64,000 nucleotides of DNA, from assembly GCA_018364455.1 (NCBI GenBank), contig JAGZLW010000006.1, positions 1 to 64,000 of the forward strand, given 5' to 3'. Under the pieces are notes generated by a model. That model worked only from the letters and a program-made list of their open reading frames with translations. It searched no databases and was not told the DNA's origin. The position numbers and the translations under genes were made by a program. Each line of letters starts with the position of its first letter. The stretch's first letter is position 1. Below are positions 19,612 through 29,679 of this stretch, in pieces. Source of the DNA: Streptococcus mitis (GTDB lineage: Bacteria; Bacillota; Bacilli; Lactobacillales; Streptococcaceae).

Positions 19612-20655
19612 TTATAGCAAATGCGCTTCGCGCTTGTCAAAACTTTCCTTGGCAAGATCCACCAAACGCTCGATTAGTTCTGGGTAGCTGATTCCCATAT
19701 TGTCCCAAAGTAGTGGGTACATAGACCACTGGGTGAAACCTGGCATGGTATTGAGTTCATTTAGGAAGATTTCTCCCTTATCTGTATAGAAGAAATCACA
19801 ACGAGATAGACCTAAACCACCAATCGCACGGAAGGCAGTTTCTGCATTTTGACGCATGACAGCTACCACATCATTACTGATTTTAGCTGGGATATCCATG
19901 GTAATCTTGTTGTCAATATACTTGGCATCGTAGTCATAAAAGGCAACATCCTTGACTACTTCTCCTGGTAGCGTGCTTTTGACATCGTAGTTTCCTAGTA
20001 GACCAACCTCGATTTCACGAGCATTCACCCCTTGCTCTACCAAGACACGACTGTCATATTGAAAAGCAAGTTCCAAAGCCTGACGGAGTTCTTCTTGATT
20101 TTCAGATTTAGAAATACCGACACTTGAACCCATATTTGACGGCTTAGTGAAGACTGGATAAGTCAATTTTTCTTCCACTTCAGCGATTTTAGCAGTCACA
20201 TCATCCCCTTCAACGATAGCCACATAAGGAACTTGGGCAATACCAGCAGATTCCAGAACACGCTTGGTCGTGATTTTATCCATGGCAAGACTAGATGACA
20301 AGATATTACAGCCGACATAAGGCATTTTCAAAACTTCAAGGAAACCTTGAACAGAGCCATCTTCTCCCATCGGACCGTGAAGAACTGGAAAGACAACTGC
20401 CCCTTCTTCGTAGATGGCACTTGGTACAACTTTCTTATCCCAATCAATGGTCGCATTGGTCATGAGACGATCCTCTTGACCTGGAGTCTGACTAAATTCC
20501 TGCGTTTTGATAAAGTCACCTGACTGACTGATAAAGAAAGTCTTAACTGTGAAACGGTCGTAATTGACCGCACGCATGACACTTTCCGCTGAAAGGACAG
20601 AGACTTCGCGTTCCGCACTCCGTCCACCATATAAAAGAATAATCGTTTGTTTCAT
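19612..20655 (-). CDS. ddl: D-alanine-D-alanine ligase
   Basis: An ATP-grasp enzyme of about 347 residues that joins two D-Ala molecules for peptidoglycan. The N-terminal motif is [19 protein letters not shown]. The ATP-grasp core includes [16 protein letters not shown], and the Mg-binding end is [14 protein letters not shown]. The start at 20655 was chosen because [11 protein letters not shown] begins there, with AGGAC upstream; a 27-codon N-terminal extension is not family-like. In pneumococci ddl is linked to pbp2B, and its alleles often hitchhike with transferred resistant pbp2B. The two genes are less than 1 kb apart here. Confidence 0.96.
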   Translation of the reverse strand: MKQTIILLYGGRSAEREVSVLSAESVMRAVNYDRFTVKTFFISQSGDFIKTQEFSQTPGQEDRLMTNATIDWDKKVVPSAIYEEGAVVFPVLHGPMGEDGSVQGFLEVLKMPYVGCNILSSSLAMDKITTKRVLESAGIAQVPYVAIVEGDDVTAKIAEVEEKLTYPVFTKPSNMGSSVGISKSENQEELRQALELAFQYDSRVLVEQGVNAREIEVGLLGNYDVKSTLPGEVVKDVAFYDYDAKYIDNKITMDIPAKISNDVVAVMRQNAETAFRAIGGLGLSRCDFFYTDKGEIFLNELNTMPGFTQWSMYPLLWDNMGISYPELIERLVDLAKESFDKREAHLL

Positions 20656-20692
20656 ATTATTTGTCCTAATTCTACTAGAATACTCGCTCTTT

Positions 20693-20698
20693 AGTATA
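20693..20698 (-). promoter_or_regulatory. Possible -10 box of ddl
   Basis: TATACT preceded by ATGA on the minus strand, 38 bases before the ddl ATG and after the recR terminator. The -35 region is A-rich without a good match. Confidence 0.4.
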
Positions 20699-20753
20699 TC
20701 ATATTTGCTTGTTTTTTTAAAACTTGAACCTGACACTATTCATCACACTATAC

Positions 20754-20786
20754 AAAAAGAGGCCGATATGAACGATTTTCAGCCTC
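20754..20786 (-). terminator. Terminator between recR and ddl
   Basis: On the minus strand GAGGC, an AT-rich loop and GCCTC lead into TTTTT. It follows the recR stop by about 45 bases. Confidence 0.7.
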
Positions 20787-20831
20787 CTTGATTTTTTTAT
20801 AAATGAATGGAGTTCGTAAATTTGTCTACAC

Positions 20832-21428
20832 TTACAACTCTGTTCGATTTTCAATAGCCCGTAAGAGGGTCACTTCATCCGCATACTCGATATCTGCTCC
20901 CACAGCGAGGCCTCGTGCCAGGCGCGTAACCTTGATCCCAGCTGGCTTGAGTAAACGGGAAAGATACATGGAAGTCGCTTCCCCATCTGCTGTGGCATTG
21001 GTTGCTACGATTACTTCTGAAACCTCACTATCCATCAGACGAGCCATGAGGCTCTTGAGATTGATATCGTCTGGACTGATACCATTCATAGGAGAAATGA
21101 GGCCATGCAAGACATGATAGAGTCCATGGTATTCTTGGATATTTTCCATGGCCGCCACATCCCGACTATCCTCTAGCACCAAAATCGTTGTCTGGTCACG
21201 AGTCGGATCGGTACAAATAGAACAAGGATCGTCGTCTGTCAAACGGCCACAAATAGAACAGTAGGTCAATTCTCTCTTAGCAGAAAGGAGATTTTTTGCA
21301 AATTCATTGACATCGTCATCAGACATCCCAATCGTATAAAAGGCCAGACGCGTAGCCGTCTTAATCCCGATACCTGGTAACTTGGAATAACTGTCAATCA
21401 GCTTAGCAATAGGTGTTGGATAAAGCAT
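20832..21428 (-). CDS. recR: Recombination mediator RecR
   Basis: A 198-residue DNA-repair protein that works with RecO and RecF to load RecA on gapped DNA. It has an N-terminal helix-hairpin-helix ([16 protein letters not shown], about 14-30) and a four-cysteine zinc finger ([18 protein letters not shown], about 57-74). A Toprim domain with [12 protein letters not shown] follows at about 82. It directly follows pbp2B by 10 bases, an arrangement conserved in streptococci, so they are probably cotranscribed. Confidence 0.96.
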   Translation of the reverse strand: MLYPTPIAKLIDSYSKLPGIGIKTATRLAFYTIGMSDDDVNEFAKNLLSAKRELTYCSICGRLTDDDPCSICTDPTRDQTTILVLEDSRDVAAMENIQEYHGLYHVLHGLISPMNGISPDDINLKSLMARLMDSEVSEVIVATNATADGEATSMYLSRLLKPAGIKVTRLARGLAVGADIEYADEVTLLRAIENRTEL

Positions 21429-21438
21429 AAATTCCTTT

Positions 21439-23490
21439 CTAGTTCATTGGATGGTATTTTTGATACAGATTGATAATATCACGCGCAATGGAAGGTCCTA
21501 CACCATTTGTTAGATTGGTATTATGAGGAAAGACCACTGCAACAGCGATTTGGGGATTATCAGATGGGGCATAGGCCACCGCATTGGTATTGGTTGCTTG
21601 CTGACCATCTGCCACATAGCTTTCGGCTGTACCCGTTTTTCCGCTAATGGATACCAAGGCACCATTTGAAAAGGCACGGCCAGTTGTCAATCCACTAGTC
21701 CCATGAGCAACCTGATAAAAACCTTGGTGCAAGACACTCATATCGGAGTCGGATATATTGACCTTGTTCATCTCTGTCGGTTGCAGTTGCTGAATCAAGT
21801 CACCCAGTCCTCCCTTATCATTATTGCCATAAATACCTTCAACAATACGAGGAGCCACACGAACACCATCATTTGCAATAGTTGCTACATACTGAGCCAA
21901 TTGCATCGGCGTATAGTTATCAAACTGCCCAAAGGCATTGGTAATGAAATTGGCAAAGTTATACTCTTTAGGAATAAATCCAGTAGATTCATCTGGTAGG
22001 TCAATCCCAGTCGCAGACCCCAAGCCATATTCGCCAAAGGTTGAACGCAATTTCCCCATAGCAGACTCTAGATTGCTGGTGCCGACAAACATATTGGGTT
22101 GGTAAGTCTGCCCCATAAGACCTAGAGCTGTTTGGACCATATAGCTATTAGATGAATACTCCAGAGCTTGGACTGCTGTGATAGGGAATGAACCGTAAGC
22201 CTGAGTATACCAAGTATACCAAGAATTGATGGGAGATGAACCTTGAAAGACAATGGACTGGTCTGTCAAGGTCTGGTTTCCTGATAAGACTCCATTTTCC
22301 CAGCCAGAGCTGATGGTCGCAGCCTTGACAACCGAACCTGGAACAAAGACATTGGTTACCGTTCCCAAGGAATCCGGCGTCAACTCTCCCGTTTTCAAGT
22401 CATGTTTGATCCCTGACATAGACAAAACAGCACCTGTTTTTGGGTTAAGGGCGACTGCATAGACACCTTCAGAATACTTGGCTCCACCATTTCCCAACTC
22501 TGAATTGAAATAACTTTTCAGCAGAGCATCCACGCTATCTTGGAAGGCCAAATCAATGGTCAGTTTAATATTATTCCCTTTGGTACCATCTTCGATATTT
22601 TCGACACTTTCCATATTACCGTACTTATCTAGATGAATTTCCTTCACCGAGCGTTTACCTTGCAAGGTTTCCTCGTATTGCTTTTCTAGGTAAGAGGTCC
22701 CAACACGGTCATTTAGAGAGTAACCTTTTTTAAGATAAGCATCTGCTTCTTCCGCTGGGAGACCAGCTTTTTCACTGGATACACTACCTACTATAGAAGA
22801 AAGGGAAGTCTCTAAAACTTTTCGATCCCATGAAGTTGAAATACTGATGCCGGGTAATTGTTTCGAAGCAGAGGCAATCAGAGCAATCTGGGTATCTGTC
22901 AGAGCATCTGTCACAATGGTTCCTGTCGCAAAGTTTCCAACGGCATTTAACTGACTAAAAAGATAGATTTCTTTCTTTTCATCCTCTGTATAGTTTAGTT
23001 GACTCGCTTGGACACTATCGACCGCATTGTTATACAGTTCTGATTCGGATAGACGATTGCCATCTGAATCCAAGCGTTTCTCACTTGGGAGAGCCTCCAC
23101 TGTTTTTTTATAGATTTCAGGATCAGCCAAATAGTAATCTGCCAGCTGTCGTTCTGTCAAATTTGGCGAACTGATGCTCACATATCCCAGCAACTGACTA
23201 GCGATTTCTTTCAGATCTTTAGCCGTCATTTTATTACTACGCGTAAAGGAAACAACCTGCTTTAACGTATTTTCTACCAAAGGTTTTCCACTAGCATCAT
23301 AGATTTCCCCACGAGCAGAACTGGTTGTGACCTTGGTCTGACTAGCTGAGGCTAGCTTTTTTTCATAAAAATCCTTGTTCAAAACCTGCATATACAACAA
23401 ACGACCAATAATGGTCATAAAGAGTAAAATGACAATTGAAAACAATAAATTAAGCCGAATCGGAATCGAATGGCTGTTAAATTTTCTCAT
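21439..23490 (-). CDS. pbp2B: Penicillin-binding protein 2B, resistance-type allele
   Basis: A class B PBP, the transpeptidase of peripheral peptidoglycan synthesis. A single transmembrane helix (about 12-35) precedes the dimerisation/pedestal domain and the transpeptidase domain. The motifs are PGSVVK (Ser386), SSN and KTGTAES. The 683 residues counted from MRKF are three more than the 680 recalled for susceptible strains. The difference is a perfect 9-bp tandem duplication at 22204-22221 that makes [14 protein letters not shown] replaces the usual SSNT (position 446), and AMGKLR replaces AMEKLR (476), both known from low-affinity alleles. A five-codon longer start (23505) is possible. Confidence 0.96.
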   Translation of the reverse strand: MRKFNSHSIPIRLNLLFSIVILLFMTIIGRLLYMQVLNKDFYEKKLASASQTKVTTSSARGEIYDASGKPLVENTLKQVVSFTRSNKMTAKDLKEIASQLLGYVSISSPNLTERQLADYYLADPEIYKKTVEALPSEKRLDSDGNRLSESELYNNAVDSVQASQLNYTEDEKKEIYLFSQLNAVGNFATGTIVTDALTDTQIALIASASKQLPGISISTSWDRKVLETSLSSIVGSVSSEKAGLPAEEADAYLKKGYSLNDRVGTSYLEKQYEETLQGKRSVKEIHLDKYGNMESVENIEDGTKGNNIKLTIDLAFQDSVDALLKSYFNSELGNGGAKYSEGVYAVALNPKTGAVLSMSGIKHDLKTGELTPDSLGTVTNVFVPGSVVKAATISSGWENGVLSGNQTLTDQSIVFQGSSPINSWYTWYTQAYGSFPITAVQALEYSSNSYMVQTALGLMGQTYQPNMFVGTSNLESAMGKLRSTFGEYGLGSATGIDLPDESTGFIPKEYNFANFITNAFGQFDNYTPMQLAQYVATIANDGVRVAPRIVEGIYGNNDKGGLGDLIQQLQPTEMNKVNISDSDMSVLHQGFYQVAHGTSGLTTGRAFSNGALVSISGKTGTAESYVADGQQATNTNAVAYAPSDNPQIAVAVVFPHNTNLTNGVGPSIARDIINLYQKYHPMN
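22204..22221 (-). repeat. pbp2B: 9-bp tandem duplication in pbp2B (WYT insertion)
   Basis: AGTATACCA occurs twice in direct succession (22204-22212 and 22213-22221), coding Trp-Tyr-Thr twice on the minus strand. The frame is kept. The duplication lies about 20 residues before the SSN motif, near the active-site entrance. Confidence 0.95.
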
Positions 23491-23626
23491 ACAAATCAGT
23501 CTCATTTCTAACTTAAAGTCTTACTCTTAATTGTACCACAATTTGAGCAGAAAATTATGGAAAAGAAAGAAGCTTTTTTCGTTTTTACAGTAAGATACGT
23601 TTTTATTTATTCATCCCTATATTATA

Positions 23627-23635
23627 TGTTATAAT
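23627..23635 (+). promoter_or_regulatory. Extended -10 promoter of the RpiR regulator
   Basis: TGTTATAAT (TATAAT at 23630-23635) lies about 60 bases before the ATG. The -35 region is poor (TTATTC), as often seen with an extended -10. Confidence 0.5.
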
Positions 23636-23697
23636 GAATGTAAAAGTTCAATAATCTAGTCTTTTTCCAATACGACTCATTTAAAGGAGCCTTCCCT

Positions 23698-24549
23698 ATG
23701 GACAAACCAGATATCGCAACTGTCATTGATTCCCATTTTGAAGAAATGACAGACCTAGAGCAAGAAATCGCGCATTATTTTTTACAAGCAGAAACGATTA
23801 CAGATGATTTATCTTCTCAACAGGTCACTCAAAAATTACATATCTCTCAGGCTGCTCTGACCCGCTTTGCTAAAAAGTGTGGCTTTACTGGCTACCGAGA
23901 ATTTATTTTCCAATACCAACATCAGGCAGAAAATCAAGCCAACCAAGTCTCCAAGCACAGTCCACTGACCAAACGAGTCCTCAGAAGCTATAGCAATATG
24001 AGGGAACAAACACAAGACTTGATTGACGAAGTCCAACTAGAACGAATTGCCCAATTAATTGAAGATGCTGAGCGTGTCTACTTCTTCGGAACAGGTAGTT
24101 CTGGCCTTGTCGCTCGTGAAATGAAATTGCGCTTCATGCGTCTGGGTGTGGTCTGCGAGGCCTTGACCGACCAAGACGGCTTTGCCTGGACAACCAGCAT
24201 TATGGACGAAAATTGTCTCGTACTTGGTTTCTCACTTTCCGGCACAACTCCCTCTATTTTAGACAGTTTATTAGACGCTAAGGAGATGGGGGCAAAGACT
24301 GTACTCTTTTCAAGTGTTCCCAATAAAGATAGCCAGGCCTACACAGAGACCGTTCTTGTAGCCACCCACAGCCAACCTTCCTATATTCAACGAATATCCG
24401 CTCAACTTCCTATGCTCTTCTTTATCGATTTGATTTACGCCTACTTTTTGGAAATCAATCGTGAAAGCAAGGAAAAAATCTTTAATAGCTACTGGGAAAA
24501 TAAAAAACTCAACGGCTATCGTAGACAAAAACGTGTCAGAAAATCCTAG
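23698..24549 (+). CDS. RpiR/MurR-family transcriptional regulator of the sialic-acid region
   Basis: A 283-residue regulator with an N-terminal helix-turn-helix (about 1-77, with VTQKLHISQAALTRFAKKCGFTGYREF) and a C-terminal SIS sugar-phosphate domain (about 125-260). The SIS motif includes VYFFGTGSSG and VLGFSLSGTTPSIL. RpiR proteins sense phosphosugars such as ManNAc-6-P or GlcNAc-6-P. It converges on the end of the sialic-acid operon, tail to tail with the kinase gene and sharing a terminator. Pneumococcal work on the related locus gives an RpiR-type NanR as regulator of the nan genes; that assignment here rests on position and family. Confidence 0.88.
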   Translation: MDKPDIATVIDSHFEEMTDLEQEIAHYFLQAETITDDLSSQQVTQKLHISQAALTRFAKKCGFTGYREFIFQYQHQAENQANQVSKHSPLTKRVLRSYSNMREQTQDLIDEVQLERIAQLIEDAERVYFFGTGSSGLVAREMKLRFMRLGVVCEALTDQDGFAWTTSIMDENCLVLGFSLSGTTPSILDSLLDAKEMGAKTVLFSSVPNKDSQAYTETVLVATHSQPSYIQRISAQLPMLFFIDLIYAYFLEINRESKEKIFNSYWENKKLNGYRRQKRVRKS

Positions 24550-24575
24550 TTTGGCTCAGCCAAACTAGGATTGTT
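24545..24575. terminator. Terminator shared by the RpiR gene and the nan operon
   Basis: CCTAGTTTGGC / GCCAAACTAGG is a perfect hairpin with a tiny loop, followed by a T-rich stretch on the plus strand. It overlaps the last codons of the convergent kinase gene. Confidence 0.8.
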
Positions 24576-25449
24576 TTGTTTTAAAGTGATAATAAGCACC
24601 CAACATCCCTGCTGTATTTTGATGATGGGCAAATTCTAATCGTGTTTTTTCAGCTAGGCTTGGTACCAAAGCATCTTTCAAAGCTTTGCGAATCTTGGGT
24701 TTGAGGATTGCTTCTTGCCCCATGATACCACCACCGAGAATAACCACTTCTGGATTGGCAACGTAGCAAATATTTGCCAGACCTTTCCCAAGGTAATCTA
24801 CCATCCGATCAATACCAGCCATACAAATCTTGTTGCCTTCAGTGGCTTCCTTAAAGATACGTCGGCCGTTCCACTGGTCAACTGGATCTCCATGAGCTGC
24901 CGCTACATACTCTACCAAGGCTGTCGTAGAAGCCAAATCTTGGAAAGCTCCATCCTGCATATGCATATAACCGACTTCGCAGGCTGAATTGCTAAATCCA
25001 TGGAAGACTTTCCCATCCATAATCAAACAACCACCGATACCTGTTCCAATAGTCAAGCAAAGAGTGACACTCGCTCCTTTACCTGAACCAGATACTGCCT
25101 CAGCCAGACCTGCACAGTTGACGTCATTTTCAATCTCACAAGGAACGTTAAAGCTAGTCTCGATTTCCTTTTTGAACTGGGTTCCTGCATAATTTGGAAT
25201 CTGAGGCCCAGCATAGAAAATCTCACCCTTATCTGAATCCACCATTCCTGCAGAAGAAATGGCAACACCTGCTACTGGGGCTTTTTCTAAATAGCTGGCT
25301 ACGATATCTTTGGTTTTTTGTAAGATATGAGGTCCACCCTTATGCGCCTCAGTTGGCATTTCATGCGATTCAACAAATTGGCCTTCTTGGTCGATCAAAC
25401 CATATTTGATGTTGGTTCCACCGATATCAATTGCAACGTAGTGTGTCAT
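24565..25449 (-). CDS. nanK: ROK-family sugar kinase, probable N-acetylmannosamine kinase
   Basis: A 294-residue ROK kinase expected to phosphorylate ManNAc released by the lyase. The phosphate-1 loop is AIDIGGTNIKYGLID at the N-terminus. The catalytic Asp lies in ENDVNCAGLAE near residue 105, and TIGTGIGGCLIMDG and VILGGGIMGQE are present. The CxCGxxGCxE zinc motif usual in ROK kinases is missing: the segment after GYMHMQDG continues FQDLASTTA. It is the last gene of the sialic-acid operon, 17 bases after the lyase. The symbol follows pathway position and is not proved. Confidence 0.82.
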   Translation of the reverse strand: MTHYVAIDIGGTNIKYGLIDQEGQFVESHEMPTEAHKGGPHILQKTKDIVASYLEKAPVAGVAISSAGMVDSDKGEIFYAGPQIPNYAGTQFKKEIETSFNVPCEIENDVNCAGLAEAVSGSGKGASVTLCLTIGTGIGGCLIMDGKVFHGFSNSACEVGYMHMQDGAFQDLASTTALVEYVAAAHGDPVDQWNGRRIFKEATEGNKICMAGIDRMVDYLGKGLANICYVANPEVVILGGGIMGQEAILKPKIRKALKDALVPSLAEKTRLEFAHHQNTAGMLGAYYHFKTKQS

Positions 25450-25466
25450 AAATACCTCCTTATGGA

Positions 25467-26384
25467 TTAGAGGAAGCGCTCCTTGGTTTCACGAATCAAG
25501 GCTGCAGCTGCTTCTACAACTGGACGATCGTCTTCAGTCACTGGTGTCAATGGTGAACGAACTGATCCAATGTTAAGTCCTTCATTGATTTTCAAGACTT
25601 CCTTAATCACACCGTACATATTTCCATGTGCAGAAGTGAGTTTACCAATGATTGCGTTGATAGCATACTGCAATTCACGCGCTGTTTCTAGGTCTTTGTC
25701 AGCAATCAACTGATTGAGTTTCAAGAAGAGTTCTGGCATAGCACCATATGTACCACCGATACCCGCTTTAGCTCCCATGAGACGACCACCTAGGAACTGT
25801 TCATCTGGACCGTTAAAGACGATATGGTCTTCGCCACCAAGGCTCACAAAGGTTTGGATATCTTGGACTGGCATAGAAGAGTTCTTCACACCGATAACAC
25901 GAGGATTTTTCAACATTTCAGTATAAAGACTTGGAGTCAAAGCAACACCTGCCAATTGAGGAATGTTATAAATCACGTAGTCTGTGTTTGGAGCTGCAGA
26001 ACTGATATCATTCCAGTATTTAGCAACTGAGTATTCTGGCAAGCGGAAATAAATCGGCGGAATCGTTGCAATAGCATCTACTCCTAAGCTTTCAGCATGA
26101 CGAGCAAGTTCCATACTATCTTTGGTATTGTTGCAAGCTACGTGAGCAATGATGGTCAATTTACCTTTGGCAACTGCCATGACTTCTTCCAAGATTAACT
26201 TGCGGTCTTCAACGCTTTGGTAGATACATTCACCAGAAGAACCATTGACATAGAGACCCTGAACACCTTTATCAATGAAGTATTGAACCAAAGCACGCGT
26301 ACGCTCTGGACTTACTTCTCCTTGATCATCATAACATGCGTAGAAGGCTGGAATGACACCTTCATATTTTTTTAAATCTGACAT
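25467..26384 (-). CDS. N-acetylneuraminate lyase family protein
   Basis: A 305-residue (beta/alpha)8 aldolase of the DapA/NanA-lyase family, expected to split Neu5Ac into ManNAc and pyruvate. It has the GSSGE motif (48-52), the catalytic Tyr in YVIYNIP (Tyr139) and the Schiff-base Lys in GVKNSS (Lys167). To avoid confusion with the sialidase NanA, no symbol is given. It lies in the operon after the oxidoreductase and before the kinase, the order of pathway use. Confidence 0.9.
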   Translation of the reverse strand: MSDLKKYEGVIPAFYACYDDQGEVSPERTRALVQYFIDKGVQGLYVNGSSGECIYQSVEDRKLILEEVMAVAKGKLTIIAHVACNNTKDSMELARHAESLGVDAIATIPPIYFRLPEYSVAKYWNDISSAAPNTDYVIYNIPQLAGVALTPSLYTEMLKNPRVIGVKNSSMPVQDIQTFVSLGGEDHIVFNGPDEQFLGGRLMGAKAGIGGTYGAMPELFLKLNQLIADKDLETARELQYAINAIIGKLTSAHGNMYGVIKEVLKINEGLNIGSVRSPLTPVTEDDRPVVEAAAALIRETKERFL

Positions 26385-26411
26385 AGATTTTCTCCTAACT
26401 TATTTCCGAAA

Positions 26412-26443
26412 CGAGGGGAGAAAATAAATTTTTCATCCCCTTT
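26412..26443 (-). other. Hairpin between oxidoreductase and lyase genes
   Basis: GGGGATGAAAA pairs with TTTTC-TCCCC on the minus strand. No T run follows, so mRNA processing or partial attenuation is more likely than termination. Confidence 0.4.
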
Positions 26444-26452
26444 ACATTATGT

Positions 26453-27556
26453 TTATTTTACAATTTCTGACAATTTTACTTTGCGATCTTCAAACATAGA
26501 CTGGGTACAAGCATCTGCAGTAGCAATTGCTTCTAGAGCAGCTTCACCTGTCAATAGTTTTGCAAATTCTTCTGATACTGGAGCTCCTTGCATAATCTCA
26601 TGCAGATAGCGCATTTCTTTATCAATGACAGATGATAGCCATAATGGAGTACGTTTACCTGGTTTACCATAAGCAATTGCTCCGTCCATCTCTGTACTAT
26701 GATAGATACGAGTACGATCATCATCTTCTTCTTGAGATTCGTGAATCAAGAAATAGCTTTCTTGTCCATCTAGCTTAAGAGTTCCTTTACAGTTGAATAA
26801 GTCTAAGCGGATAGCACCTTTCGTTCCTTGAATCAAAACATAATGTTCACCCCAACGATAAGCTGAACCCCATTCTAACAAGGCAAAACGCTTATTAGAA
26901 AATTCCATATTGACAAAAATCATATCATCTTCATCACCGAAATTTTCACCTTCATGGGCTACATTTCCACCTGTCATGGTTACAGTTTCAGGCATGCCAC
27001 CCATAAGGAATTGAACACAATCCAACTCATGGATGTGGTGATACAAGTGACCACCTGATTTTTCACGAATTTTTTTCCATGATACTGACGGTTGTTGTTC
27101 TTCCCAACCATTACGAGCTGTGTGACAATATAGAACGTCTCCGATGACTCCTTGATTAATGAGTTCTTTTGCATGATGGACACCATTAAAGAAGTTCATA
27201 ATATGTCCTGCCATAAAGGTTACATTGTTTTCTTTGCATGCATCTACCATCTCGCGACAATCTTGATAAGAAAGCGCAATTGGTTTTTCACAGAAAACAT
27301 TTTTACCATGTTGTGCAGCCTTAATAACCGGTTCCTTATGAAGATTATTTGGAGTTGCGACAATAACACAATCTACTTCATCGCTAGAAACCAACTCATC
27401 TAAGGAGCTTGCTACTTTTGCTCCCAATTCTTCTGCAATTGCCTCTGCATTATCTGGGTCATAGAGAAGAGTAATCTCTGCTCCATCATTCTTTTGCATA
27501 TAACGAGCCAACTCAGCCCCAAAATATCCTGTTCCAACAACACCGTATTTAACCAT
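26453..27556 (-). CDS. Gfo/Idh/MocA oxidoreductase, probable 2,7-anhydro-Neu5Ac oxidoreductase
   Basis: A 367-residue NAD-dependent enzyme. The Rossmann fold begins VVGTGYFGAELARY; the family motif CEKPIALS is at about 94-101, and a conserved HHIHELDCVQFLMGG at about 177. Related enzymes (RgNanOx of Ruminococcus gnavus, YjhC of E. coli) convert 2,7-anhydro-Neu5Ac to Neu5Ac through a redox cycle. The neighbouring gene makes NanB, an intramolecular trans-sialidase that releases exactly that sugar. The function is inferred from this pairing and from family membership. Confidence 0.82.
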   Translation of the reverse strand: MVKYGVVGTGYFGAELARYMQKNDGAEITLLYDPDNAEAIAEELGAKVASSLDELVSSDEVDCVIVATPNNLHKEPVIKAAQHGKNVFCEKPIALSYQDCREMVDACKENNVTFMAGHIMNFFNGVHHAKELINQGVIGDVLYCHTARNGWEEQQPSVSWKKIREKSGGHLYHHIHELDCVQFLMGGMPETVTMTGGNVAHEGENFGDEDDMIFVNMEFSNKRFALLEWGSAYRWGEHYVLIQGTKGAIRLDLFNCKGTLKLDGQESYFLIHESQEEDDDRTRIYHSTEMDGAIAYGKPGKRTPLWLSSVIDKEMRYLHEIMQGAPVSEEFAKLLTGEAALEAIATADACTQSMFEDRKVKLSEIVK

Positions 27557-27568
27557 GTTTTTTCTCCT

Positions 27569-29662
27569 TTATTTTGTTAAATCATTAATTTCCAAATCTA
27601 TGTACTGAACTACATTACTTAAATGCAATTCATTTCTCGACCATGAATCATATTTTTCAAATAATACACCTATGTGATGATTTGGCAATTCTGTAATCGC
27701 AGAATATGCATAACCATACGAAGGCAAATCAATGTCATAGTGGTACTTCCAATCAATACTATCATCTTCTTTATTGACTAAACCGACAACTAATTGACCT
27801 CCCTTACGGCCATTTTTAGAATTTGGTGTACTCAAAATGACTGCTTCTTTTCCATCAATTAATTGAGAGTATTTAATTGCAGATACTTGTGTACCATATG
27901 AAGTTTGTTGAATTCCATCGATATACGAAACTTCTGACCATGTTTCTCCAGAATCTCTACTAGTCATATAGGCAATCTTACCTGTAGTAGTTCTAAAGAA
28001 TGTTCTAATCACACCATCTCTCATTTCAACCATTTGCGCTTCTGCTGTCGCATTCTTAAACGGAATTGAAGCTGAGGATTTCTTCCATGTTTGACCACTA
28101 TCATCAGAAATGAGATAAGTTAGTTCACCACTGGTATATGTTGCAAAAATTAATCTGTTACTTGATTTTAATGCTAAACCTTGTCCGGGACATAAGTAAG
28201 TTCCATTATGTTTTTCTCCTAAGAACGGAGGCAATAACTTAAATTGTTCCCAACTCTCTCCTCTATTCTGACTAGTTGTCATTGCTATATAATTAGTAGG
28301 AGTCACTTTAAATAACGAATCTTTGTAGAAAACATTCATAGGAACCTGTTTTCCATTATGCCTTTCCCTTAGAGAGCCACTATCAAAATCAACCGAATAT
28401 TGTTCGACTGTTAAAGACTTTCCTCCCTCCAAAACTTCATACTTATCATTTATAGTATAATTTGTAGGTTTATTAGTTGTTTCATCATAAACGACACCAT
28501 TTTCTCTAACTGTATAACGGAAATCATTATCTCCATTCTTCTTTAGTTTTAAATAATAATGACCATTTATTTCTTTAAAACCTGAGTCGGCTTTATTTGC
28601 ATTATTATTTCCAATACCCGCAGGCATAACATCAGCTAGTAATATCGTTTTCCCAGATTTTTTATCTTCAACAATTGATGAATCTATGAATGAAGCACTT
28701 CCACTAATTTGACTATTCTTTAATTTATTGTCTCGTGGCCAGTAAACTAACTGCTCCTCATAGTCATTAAACTTCATAGCAAAAGTTGGCTCACTCCACG
28801 TTTTCCCATTATCATCACTATAAGAAGTGGCGATATTAATCTTACTTTTAGAATCATGAGTCCCACCATAACGTGCATCAATACTTGATAGAACTCTTCC
28901 ACTACTTAATGTATATAATGTCGGTATTCTAAAGTAGTTAGCTTGAGTAGAATCTCCTGATTGGAAAATTAACTGAAATGGATTTGACAAGGGAATAGTT
29001 GAAACTTCCTGATCACTAATTGCTTTATTAAATAGACTGATTTCATCAATACTTCCTTTTGCGAGGTAATGATCCTTGCCTTCACGATTAACAGATCCTA
29101 GTGTTGCCTTATCTATACCATTTATATTTGAAATTGGCAAAAATGTATCAACTGTTTCAGAGAACACTTCTATCCCATTAACATACATTGTGTATGTCTT
29201 ATCTTTAGAATCAGATACAAATACTAGTGTATTTTCAACTGCCTGTCCTTTATGCTTTCCCCATAATGAAGCTGGTCTAGAAAATAAATAATTTATTCCT
29301 TTTTGGGCGTCTCTTATTTCTACACCTATCTCACCAGAATCTCTCATGAAAATTGAAAAGTAATTATTTTTAAAGCCTGCTTTACTATTAGATAGGCCAA
29401 ACAAAGCTTGAAGCGAGTTTGGTTTATCTGCTTTAAATTTCATTACTACTGTCTGACTCTCTCCAGACAATTTATCTAATAACAAAGGGCTGATATCTAT
29501 ACTCTTATTGTTCAGTTGATATGAACTTCCTTGAAAAATAGGAGATATGGACAGTTGACTATAGTTTAATTCATTCGCATGAATCAAAGTGGGGACTCCC
29601 ATTAAAAGACTAATGCCTACAACAGAAATTCCTAGTTTTGAATAAAGACCTCTCTTATTCAT
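27569..29662 (-). CDS. nanB: Sialidase B (intramolecular trans-sialidase), secreted
   Basis: A 697-residue enzyme with a signal peptide (cleavage near residue 29, after LIHA). An N-terminal lectin-like CBM40 domain (about 40-225) precedes the six-bladed sialidase domain. The Arg-triad motif is YFRIP near 245. Asp-boxes are SYSDDNGKTW, SQNRGESW, SDDSGQTW and SRDSGETW. No LPXTG anchor is present. Length and sequence fit pneumococcal NanB, which cleaves alpha-2,3-sialosides and releases 2,7-anhydro-Neu5Ac. It lies between its likely transporter genes and the oxidoreductase. Confidence 0.95.
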   Translation of the reverse strand: MNKRGLYSKLGISVVGISLLMGVPTLIHANELNYSQLSISPIFQGSSYQLNNKSIDISPLLLDKLSGESQTVVMKFKADKPNSLQALFGLSNSKAGFKNNYFSIFMRDSGEIGVEIRDAQKGINYLFSRPASLWGKHKGQAVENTLVFVSDSKDKTYTMYVNGIEVFSETVDTFLPISNINGIDKATLGSVNREGKDHYLAKGSIDEISLFNKAISDQEVSTIPLSNPFQLIFQSGDSTQANYFRIPTLYTLSSGRVLSSIDARYGGTHDSKSKINIATSYSDDNGKTWSEPTFAMKFNDYEEQLVYWPRDNKLKNSQISGSASFIDSSIVEDKKSGKTILLADVMPAGIGNNNANKADSGFKEINGHYYLKLKKNGDNDFRYTVRENGVVYDETTNKPTNYTINDKYEVLEGGKSLTVEQYSVDFDSGSLRERHNGKQVPMNVFYKDSLFKVTPTNYIAMTTSQNRGESWEQFKLLPPFLGEKHNGTYLCPGQGLALKSSNRLIFATYTSGELTYLISDDSGQTWKKSSASIPFKNATAEAQMVEMRDGVIRTFFRTTTGKIAYMTSRDSGETWSEVSYIDGIQQTSYGTQVSAIKYSQLIDGKEAVILSTPNSKNGRKGGQLVVGLVNKEDDSIDWKYHYDIDLPSYGYAYSAITELPNHHIGVLFEKYDSWSRNELHLSNVVQYIDLEINDLTK

Positions 29663-29679
29663 TTTTTTCCTTCTTTCGT

